Positions 5,503 to 10,359 of a stretch of 10,359 bases of DNA are shown here, piece after piece. The stretch is taken from assembly GCA_028718845.1 (NCBI GenBank), contig JAQULA010000043.1, positions 1-10,359 of the forward strand, written 5' to 3'. The position numbers and the translations under genes are program-made. Source of the DNA: Candidatus Omnitrophota bacterium. GTDB lineage: Bacteria > Omnitrophota > Gorgyraeia > B26-G9. Each line of letters begins with the position of its first letter. Position 1 is the first letter of the stretch. The notes below the pieces were generated by a model. The model did not search any database. It worked only from the letters and a program-made list of their open reading frames with translations, and was not told the origin of the DNA.

Positions 5503-5640
5503 ATAAATATGCAGTAATGAATGCCTGTGGATACAGGCATACTTCCGTGATAAAAAAAGATACGCGGGTAATTCCCGCAGGAGCTCGCAGTGACGCAGGC
5601 CGATAACGGAAAAAGACATTACTGGATATTCTTTTTTTTT
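5503..5640 (+). ncRNA. Structured 5' leader RNA ending in a terminator-like helix and T9 tract
   Basis: The first ~135 nt of the predicted transcript can close on themselves. AATAT-G-CAGTAATG (5506-5519) pairs with CATTACTG-G-ATATT (5617-5630), giving 13 base pairs around a single G-G mismatch, and nine T residues follow from 5632. Inside are a perfect 8-bp hairpin (5521-5528 with 5533-5540, loop GGAT), a second arm TTCCGT/ACGGAA (5543-5548 with 5606-5611), and within it GCGGG/CCCGC (5564-5568 with 5574-5578). A GCAGG/CGCAG-rich segment at 5576-5600 could be the ligand-contact or alternative-pairing region. The layout fits a riboswitch or attenuator with an intrinsic terminator ahead of kamA, or a stand-alone small RNA. 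I compared it from memory with lysine, SAM, cobalamin, glycine, TPP and c-di-GMP riboswitches and saw no match. A palindromic repeat insertion in the 5560-5600 part is the main alternative. Confidence 0.55.
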
Positions 5641-5681
5641 GCCGAAGAAGGGATTTTTTTTAATTAAACAGGGAGGATACG

Positions 5682-6842
5682 ATGGCGGTGGCCAAAAAGA
5701 TCGTGAATACGCTGGATGAGGAGCCTGGAGGGTGTAGCAACAGTATTCTTTCCGATGAGGACTGGCGTCTTACCGAAAAAAATTCGTTTAAAAGCATTGA
5801 AGACCTGCAGCAAAACATGCTTCTTTCCGCCGAAGATATCACCGCGTTAAAACCGGTTGTAAAGAAGTATCATATGCGAATCACCCCATATTATTTATCA
5901 TTGATCCAAAATCCCTTTAATAGTCAGGATCCGATCCGTAAGCAATGTATTCCTTCCCTGGAGGAGTTGTACGATGCCGAGGAAGACGCTATCGATCCGC
6001 TGGGAGAGGAACGGACCTCGCCGGTTTCCTGCCTGGTCCACCGTTATCCCGACCGGGTGCTGCTGGTAGTGACCGGCCGCTGTTTTATGTATTGCCGGCA
6101 TTGCACGCGCAAACGGCTGTGGAAAAATAAAAACTTCGAGCCGACGGTAAAAGAATTGGAACTCGGATTTCAATATATCAAGGATAATCCCCGGATTCGG
6201 GAAGTCGTGATTTCCGGCGGTGATCCGTTGACGCTGCCGACCAAAAAGCTCGATTATATTTTATCCAATCTTGCCCGAATGGGAAATGTTCAGGCCATCC
6301 GTATCGGAACCCGCGCCCCGGTTGTGCTTCCCCAGCGGATTGATGAGGCGTTGTGTAAAATGCTGGAGAAATATTCCGCATTGTGGATCAATGTCCAGTT
6401 TAATCATCCGCGGGAAATTACGCCGGAATCCACCGAGGCCTGCCGGAAACTGCAGCGCTGCGGTATCCCCCTGAATAACCAGTCGGTACTGCTCAAAGGG
6501 GTCAATGACGATCCGCAGGTCATGATCGAACTCTGTCATAAACTGCAGAGCATCCGGGTGCGGCCGTACTATTTATATGAATGCGATCCGGTGGTTGGGG
6601 CGTCTCATTTCCGGACGTCGGTGCGCAAGGGCATCGAGATCATCAAAAAAATGCGCGGGCATACCAGCGGTATGTGTGTGCCGACTTTTGTAGTCGACGG
6701 TATCGACGGCCGCGGGAAAGTCCCCCTGGGTCCCGATTACCTGGTTTCCCTGACGGATGACGAGGTCATTTTAAAAAATTATAATGACGAGGTATTCCGT
6801 TACCGCAATCCCCGTGAAGCGTCCGAAATCCCTATGCCATGA
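5682..6842 (+). CDS. kamA: Lysine 2,3-aminomutase (KamA/AblA-type radical SAM, PLP enzyme)
   Basis: This 386-residue enzyme should interconvert L-lysine and beta-lysine using SAM, a 4Fe-4S cluster and PLP. The cluster motif is Cys134-x3-Cys138-x2-Cys141 in RCFMYCRHCTRKR. GGDPL (179-183) and IGTRAPVVLPQR (208-219) are radical SAM core elements, and Lys346 in RGKVPL is the PLP Schiff-base lysine. Compared with the Clostridium subterminale enzyme, Cys125/129/132, Arg134, Asp293, Asp330 and Lys337 all map here with a constant offset of +9 (Arg143, Asp302, Asp339). The two Asp residues hold the lysine side-chain amine, so lysine is favoured over glutamate as substrate. EpmB, which acts on EF-P, is a relative, but no epmA or efp gene is here. 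GGGAGG (5671-5676) supports the start. The stop overlaps the next gene by four bases, so translation is coupled. Confidence 0.93.
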   Translation: MAVAKKIVNTLDEEPGGCSNSILSDEDWRLTEKNSFKSIEDLQQNMLLSAEDITALKPVVKKYHMRITPYYLSLIQNPFNSQDPIRKQCIPSLEELYDAEEDAIDPLGEERTSPVSCLVHRYPDRVLLVVTGRCFMYCRHCTRKRLWKNKNFEPTVKELELGFQYIKDNPRIREVVISGGDPLTLPTKKLDYILSNLARMGNVQAIRIGTRAPVVLPQRIDEALCKMLEKYSALWINVQFNHPREITPESTEACRKLQRCGIPLNNQSVLLKGVNDDPQVMIELCHKLQSIRVRPYYLYECDPVVGASHFRTSVRKGIEIIKKMRGHTSGMCVPTFVVDGIDGRGKVPLGPDYLVSLTDDEVILKNYNDEVFRYRNPREASEIPMP

Positions 6843-7864
6843 AAAAAACTTCTGCGGTTACGGCCATAGGCATAACCTTCAATCTCAAGAAAAAAAATGT
6901 TTGCGATGACCGTTATGAGGAATATGACGAGATTGAAACGATCGCGGCGCTGGAAAATGAGATTAAGCGCTGCGGTTTTCGCGTCATTCGCCTGGAGCAG
7001 AACGCGGCTTTAGCGGAAAAACTGCGGCGGGAGCGGCCTGATTTCGTGTTCAATATCGCCGAAGGCCTCGGCGCCGCCCGGTCCAGGGAATCGCAGGTGC
7101 CCTGTCTGCTGGAAGGACTGGGGATTCCTTATTCGGGTTCCGATCCGCTGGCCTTAGGGGTTACCCTCGATAAATATCTGACGCATGTCGTTCTTAATCA
7201 TGCCGGGGTTCCGGTGCCTCGGATGGTGATGTTTTCCCGGGCGGCCGATATTGACGGCTGCGGGGATATATTTAAAACGCACAAGCGGTTCCTGGTCAAA
7301 CCGCGCTGGGAAGGTTCGTCAAAAGGGATTTTTTTGGATTCGCTGGTTTCGGATATGGAAGGTCTCCGGAAACGCTCCGCGGCGGTCATATCCGCGTATC
7401 ATCAGCCGGCAGTGGCCGAGGAATTTATTACCGGTGATGAGGTTACCGTCGGGATTTGCGGGAATAAGGCCCCGCGGGTTATCGGGATGATGCGGATTGT
7501 TCCCCGGGATGCGGGGGTAAAACATTTTGTTTATTCTCAGGAAGTGAAACGCGATTGGCGCCGGCAGGTAGAGTACGTTTCCGGGGCCACGCTGCCGAAA
7601 GCCGTGCAGTCCCGTATCCAGGCCGCGGCAATCCGTGCTTTTGCGGCTCTGGAGTTGCGGGACATTTCCCGCATCGATTTCCGGATCGACGGCAAAGGGC
7701 TCCCGCGGGTTATCGATGTTAATCCTTTACCGGGACTTTCTCCGGTATACAGCGATTTGTGTATTTTATGCCGCTTGCATAAGAAATCCTATCCCTGGCT
7801 TATCCGGGCCATATTACGGGAAGCGCTGCAGCGGTGCGGACTCCGCGGTAGAAAGAGGTTTTAA
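6839..7864 (+). CDS. D-Ala-D-Ala-ligase-like ATP-grasp enzyme (first)
   Basis: This 341-residue ATP-grasp ligase would join a carboxylate to an amine through an acyl phosphate. It starts inside the kamA stop (ATGA at 6839-6842). Features of the Ddl fold are PDFVFNIAEG (67-76), GIPYSGSDPLALGVTLDK (95-112), the ATP lysine and flexible loop in FLVKPRWEGSSKGI (151-164), the adenine-contact VAEEFITGDE (192-201), and the Mg site SRIDFRID (277-284) with VIDVNPLPGL (291-300). The second metal ligand is Asp293 where cell-wall Ddl has Glu. The position between lysine 2,3-aminomutase and a second ligase, away from mur/dcw genes, argues against peptidoglycan D-Ala-D-Ala synthesis. A peptide-bond-forming role with beta-lysine or its derivative is inferred. 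The C-terminal end is basic (RGRKRF). Substrates cannot be read from the sequence. Confidence 0.87.
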   Translation: MKKTSAVTAIGITFNLKKKNVCDDRYEEYDEIETIAALENEIKRCGFRVIRLEQNAALAEKLRRERPDFVFNIAEGLGAARSRESQVPCLLEGLGIPYSGSDPLALGVTLDKYLTHVVLNHAGVPVPRMVMFSRAADIDGCGDIFKTHKRFLVKPRWEGSSKGIFLDSLVSDMEGLRKRSAAVISAYHQPAVAEEFITGDEVTVGICGNKAPRVIGMMRIVPRDAGVKHFVYSQEVKRDWRRQVEYVSGATLPKAVQSRIQAAAIRAFAALELRDISRIDFRIDGKGLPRVIDVNPLPGLSPVYSDLCILCRLHKKSYPWLIRAILREALQRCGLRGRKRF

Positions 7865-7867
7865 GCG

Positions 7868-8857
7868 ATGCCCGAAGATGAAATGGTGCTTATCGCGCTG
7901 AATAAAGAAGAAGCGGCTGCCGCCGACAGCCTTGATGTGCTGCGCTGCGGCGCGGCGGTTAAGGCGGCGTTGGCTTCCCGGGGTGTTCCGGCGATAGAGC
8001 TGAGGGTCGAAGAAAAAGATTTTTATGACCCGGGGGCGTTACGGGAAAAGATCATCGGCTATGGACCTTCCTGTGTGTTTAATCTGTTTGAAGGATTCGG
8101 ACGGGATTCGGCCGGGGAAATCGAATTTGCCGTGCTGCTGGAATCAACCGGGATCCGGTTTACCGGGAATGGATCGGCGGCGCTTGCCGCGTGCCTGAAT
8201 AAGGCGGTATCGAAACAGCGGCTGAATGATAACGGGATCGCCGTTCCCCGCGGAATTTTTGTGACCGGCTGCGACGACCCGGCGCTGGCCGACATAAGAT
8301 TACCGGTTTTTATCAAGCCGTGCTGCGAAGATGCCAGTAAGGGGATCGGTCCGGATTCACTGGTCCATACCGCGGAAGCGCTCGCGAGGGTTATCGATGT
8401 CAAATCACGGGAATTCCCGCGAGGGCTTATCGTCGAGGAATTTATTTCCGGCCCGGAGTACAATGCCGCGTTTATCGGTACCTTCCCATTTGAATTGCTG
8501 GGTGTTTCGGCGATCCGTTATGAGCGATATCCGGAATTTCTGCCGTTTCTGACCTACGATTCGAAATGGAAAAACGATGCTCCGGAATTTCGGGCGATCA
8601 TCCCGTCGATTGATGAAGAGATGTCTTCCGCTTTTACGGAAAAGATCGCGGCAATCGCGGCCCGGGCGGCGGCGGCGCTGGGGTGTAAGAGTTATTTCCG
8701 GGTCGATATGCGCGAGCATAACGGCGAGCTTTTTGTTTTAGATGTTAATCCGAATCCCGATATCAATGTGGATAGCGGTTTTATGCGGCTGGCCTGCCGC
8801 AAGGGCTATGACTATGCCGGGGTTATCGAAAAAATTACGGCGTTGACGAAAATCTGA
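7868..8857 (+). CDS. D-Ala-D-Ala-ligase-like ATP-grasp enzyme (second, divergent)
   Basis: This 329-residue paralogue of the preceding gene starts three bases after its stop, with AGAGG nine bases upstream of the ATG. The ATP-grasp layout is kept: CVFNLFEGFGRD (69-80), GIRFTGNGSAALAACLNK (95-112), FIKPCCEDASKGI (148-160), IVEEFISGPEYNAAF (188-202), and the Mg site FRVD (277-280) with VLDVNPNPDIN (290-300). It differs where acceptor and product specificity are set. The basic loop residue is replaced (KPCCED versus KPRWEG), the usual PG after the metal Asn is PD, and there is an insert PEFLPFLTYDSKWKN (222-236) of the type seen in non-peptidoglycan Ddl relatives. Two non-identical ligases in tandem suggest two successive ligations or a heteromeric enzyme. 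The actual substrates are unknown. Confidence 0.85.
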   Translation: MPEDEMVLIALNKEEAAAADSLDVLRCGAAVKAALASRGVPAIELRVEEKDFYDPGALREKIIGYGPSCVFNLFEGFGRDSAGEIEFAVLLESTGIRFTGNGSAALAACLNKAVSKQRLNDNGIAVPRGIFVTGCDDPALADIRLPVFIKPCCEDASKGIGPDSLVHTAEALARVIDVKSREFPRGLIVEEFISGPEYNAAFIGTFPFELLGVSAIRYERYPEFLPFLTYDSKWKNDAPEFRAIIPSIDEEMSSAFTEKIAAIAARAAAALGCKSYFRVDMREHNGELFVLDVNPNPDINVDSGFMRLACRKGYDYAGVIEKITALTKI

Positions 8858-8874
8858 AATGGAGAGGAAAAACC

Positions 8875-9333
8875 ATGACGGAAATAGAACCGTATGTCGA
8901 GATGGCAATGAGAACGCATGTATTCTGGAGCCAGGAAGTTGAAGTGCTCAAAGAAGTGCTCCTGGACCGCAAGAACAATCCCACGACCAGTTATACCGTG
9001 TTTAACGAACGCGATGAGGCCGACAGGATGCTGGGGTTCGTGATCTTCGGGCGCGCGCCGATAACCCGCTTCAGCTGGGACATCTATTGGCTGGTGGTGG
9101 ATAAGGAAATCCAGGGTAAGGGTATCGGGAAAAAATTATTACAGCGGGTGGAAAAATATGTGCTGGAAAAGGACACCAAGGCGATCCTTCGGGTGGAAAC
9201 GTCGTCTAAAACCGAGTTCGGCGTGGCCCGCAATTTTTATCTGAAGCACAATTTCATCGAAGGGGGAAAGATCCCGAACTTTTACGCCGAAGGCGACGAC
9301 ATCGTTTATTTTTACAAACGCATCGGGGCTTAA
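8875..9333 (+). CDS. GNAT-family N-acetyltransferase
   Basis: The product has 152 residues, the last gene of the kamA operon, starting 17 bases after the second ligase with GGAGAGG (8861-8867) as ribosome site. The acetyl-CoA pyrophosphate loop is VVDKEIQGKGIGKKLL (74-89), containing Q-x-x-G-x-G. The beta strand IYWLVVD precedes it, and GVARNFYLKHNFIEGG (116-131) is the typical motif B region. It would acetylate an amine using acetyl-CoA. In methanogens and Bacillus, lysine 2,3-aminomutase pairs with the acetyltransferase AblB/YodP to make N-epsilon-acetyl-beta-lysine, but those enzymes are about 260-280 residues. So this is not a simple AblB orthologue. Acetylation of beta-lysine or of a beta-lysine peptide is the context-based inference. 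Confidence 0.87.
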   Translation: MTEIEPYVEMAMRTHVFWSQEVEVLKEVLLDRKNNPTTSYTVFNERDEADRMLGFVIFGRAPITRFSWDIYWLVVDKEIQGKGIGKKLLQRVEKYVLEKDTKAILRVETSSKTEFGVARNFYLKHNFIEGGKIPNFYAEGDDIVYFYKRIGA

Positions 9334-9397
9334 TGGATATTTCTCCGGAATGACCATCGAGACGCACCGGCGGGCTTTTGATTATGCCAAAAACCAC

Positions 9398-9426
9398 TTG
9401 ACAAGCATTTGATTTTATATTATATG
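9398..9426 (+). promoter_or_regulatory. Sigma70-type promoter of the LysW-like gene
   Basis: TTGACA (9398-9403), exactly 17 bases, TATATG (9421-9426). The geometry and hexamers are identical to the kamA promoter, and the -10/start region agrees at 20 of 23 bases (9416-9438 against 5485-5507). The predicted start near 9433 leaves a leader of about 40 bases with no obvious hairpin. Confidence 0.78.
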
Positions 9427-9471
9427 AGTAAGTACAAAACTTCTTGCAAAATTTTTTAAAAGGAGGCTTGT

Positions 9472-9822
9472 GTGGCTAAAGTAAAGAAAATAAAATGTCC
9501 GGCCTGCGGTGAAATGTTCGAGCTGGAAGAAGGAATAAAGATCGGCGATACGATCTGTTGTCTTGACTGCGATCATGAATTGCAGGTTGTCCGGCTTGAA
9601 CCTCCGAAAGTGAAAAAATTAGTCGATTATCCGGAAGTGTACAGCGATGACCATGCGAAACAGCGTTTTCATAACGTTTTTGGCGAAGAGGAAGAAGAAA
9701 ACGGACATGAAAGCGAATACGGCGATGGTTATCGGGAAGACGCCGATGAGGAAGAAGAGCCCGATATCGCCGAAATAGACGAAGAGGTTGATGAGGATTT
9801 ATCCGACAAAGAAGAATTCTAA
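9472..9822 (+). CDS. LysW-like zinc-ribbon protein with long acidic tail
   Basis: The product has 116 residues from a GTG start preceded by AAAAGGAGG (9458-9466). Residues 5-48 resemble LysW, the amino-group carrier of the lysine/arginine AAA pathway. The CPACG knuckle (Cys9, Cys12), the strand-rich FELEEGIKIGDTI, CLDC (Cys30, Cys33) and HELQVVRLEPPKV follow LysW closely in spacing. LysW itself is only about 54-56 residues and ends in EDWGE, whose terminal Glu carries the substrate. Here there is instead a tail of about 65 residues dominated by Glu and Asp, ending in DKEEF. So the family relation is visible but the attachment site is not. The tail could mimic LysW's acidic partner-binding surface or bind basic proteins. 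It has its own promoter and lies 138 bases after the acetyltransferase gene. An unrelated acidic zinc-ribbon protein is the alternative. Confidence 0.7.
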   Translation: MAKVKKIKCPACGEMFELEEGIKIGDTICCLDCDHELQVVRLEPPKVKKLVDYPEVYSDDHAKQRFHNVFGEEEEENGHESEYGDGYREDADEEEEPDIAEIDEEVDEDLSDKEEF

Positions 9823-9957
9823 TCCGCCTGCCCGTAAGGCGATTTCCGATAGATGGTGCCGTTTTCCCGATACCGATTTCCGTTTTCCTTCAAGGTTATC
9901 CGTAATACTGTTTTGCTTTGCGCTATCCGTCCGCGGCTCTGCCGGGGAGGGGGTTTT

Positions 9958-10359
9958 ATGCCGATGATCGAACCGGTCATTCGTCCGCCGTCGGAAGCGG
10001 ACAGTTTTCTCCTGCAGGTGACTACCGGATGTTCCTCCAATCAATGTACATTTTGCGGCGCATACATCGGGAAACCGTTCCGGCTTAAACCGATGGACGA
10101 AATATTTTCGGATATCGAGCAGTGGGCGCGGGAAGTCCCCGGGACCCGCCGGGTTTTTCTGATCGATGGCGATGCCCTGGTCATGCCGGACGATCAGCTG
10201 TGTTTGGTCCTGGATAAATTGCGGCAGTCGTTCCCGGACCTTAGCCGGGTTGCCGGTTATGCCAATGGTTATAATATCACCAAGCGGACCGATGCCGATC
10301 TGCGGTTGCTTGCGGGGCATGGGCTTAAACTTATCTATATCGGGCTGGAAAGCGGAAGC
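9958..10359 (+). CDS. Radical SAM protein with CX4CX2C motif, 3' partial
   Basis: The frame starts at ATG 9958 after GGGGAGGGGG and stays open for 134 codons to the window edge. Near the start it reads IRPPSEADSFLLQVTTGC, then Cys25-SSNQ-Cys30-TF-Cys33 followed by GAYIGKPFRLKPMDEI. The cluster spacing is CX4CX2C instead of the common CX3CX2C. Together with the PPSEA lead-in and FRxKPxDEI continuation, this marks a recognisable COG1032-type family whose function is not established to my knowledge. RRVFLIDGDALVMP and IYIGLESGS are the core strand motifs of the radical SAM barrel. No cobalamin-binding domain precedes it. Whether it belongs with the LysW-like gene 135 bases upstream is unknown; no promoter or terminator is clear in that gap. 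Confidence 0.85.
   Translation, partial: MPMIEPVIRPPSEADSFLLQVTTGCSSNQCTFCGAYIGKPFRLKPMDEIFSDIEQWAREVPGTRRVFLIDGDALVMPDDQLCLVLDKLRQSFPDLSRVAGYANGYNITKRTDADLRLLAGHGLKLIYIGLESGS

Noticed and set aside
5503..5640. Assignment of the leader to the lysine riboswitch, which would suit kamA
   Set aside because: The conserved lysine aptamer core sequences are not visible and the element is shorter than that class. The RNA is left unassigned.
8059..8463. 134-codon open frame on the minus strand inside the second ligase gene
   Set aside because: It is a shadow of a GC-rich coding frame. The sense frame carries complete ATP-grasp motifs.
6839..8857. Peptidoglycan D-Ala-D-Ala ligases (ddl)
   Set aside because: Two divergent copies are coupled to lysine 2,3-aminomutase and have Asp at the metal-Glu position. 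There is no wall gene nearby in this half, so the ddl symbol would mislead.
9799..10320. 173-codon open frame on the minus strand
   Set aside because: It is antisense to the acidic-tail gene end and to the radical SAM gene, whose motifs (CX4CX2C, GLESG) are clear. Its translation is rich in Arg, Pro and His with no recognisable domain.
1..10359. CRISPR array, tRNA, rRNA or insertion sequence
   Set aside because: No regularly spaced repeats, cloverleaf, rRNA segments or transposase motifs were seen on either strand.

Overview
The window appears to join two genomic backgrounds. Bases 1 to about 1675 are AT-rich, with mostly ATA for Ile and AGA/AGG for Arg. They carry the front of a division/cell-wall cluster on the + strand: rsmH (5' end outside the window), an FtsL-like single-pass protein, and an FtsI/PBP2-type gene that stops after 153 codons, before any transpeptidase domain. 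The style resembles Patescibacteria/CPR genomes. From about 1748 onward the DNA is clearly richer in GC, prefers CGG/CGC for Arg, uses strong Shine-Dalgarno sites, and looks like an environmental Gram-negative-type bacterium. Omnitrophota or a similar uncultivated phylum is my guess, made from gene content only. The break at about 1670-1747 is either a metagenome assembly chimera (my favoured reading) or a transfer boundary.

Bases 1748-3980 form a small heat-shock island. A canonical promoter drives a MerR/HspR-type regulator. A near-perfect CIRCE operator (HrcA site) and a roughly 190-base leader follow. Then come three Hsp20 genes: two cytoplasmic and one with a Sec signal peptide and a coiled coil, so probably exported. 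A perfect hairpin lies between the second and third Hsp20 genes, and a bidirectional intrinsic terminator closes the island. Convergent to it, at 4035-5306 on the minus strand, is an RlmD/TrmA-family 23S rRNA/tRNA m5U methyltransferase that lacks one of the usual iron-sulphur cysteines.

Bases 5467-9333 are the most interesting part. A sigma70-type promoter starts a transcript whose first ~135 nt can fold into a closed multi-branch RNA sealed by a 13-bp helix and followed by a T9 tract. It is a candidate riboswitch, attenuator or small RNA that I cannot assign to a known class. Downstream is a tight four-gene operon: a lysine 2,3-aminomutase with every lysine-specific residue conserved (ATGA overlap to the next gene), two different D-Ala-D-Ala-ligase-like ATP-grasp enzymes, and a GNAT acetyltransferase. 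Together they suggest synthesis of an acetylated, beta-lysine-containing small peptide or compatible solute.

Bases 9398-9822 hold a separately transcribed LysW-like zinc-ribbon protein with a long acidic tail that lacks the EDWGE terminus. Its promoter matches the kamA promoter at 20 of 23 bases around the -10 and start region, which hints at shared control and possibly an amino-group-carrier role. The window ends inside a radical SAM gene with a CX4CX2C cluster motif (9958 onward).
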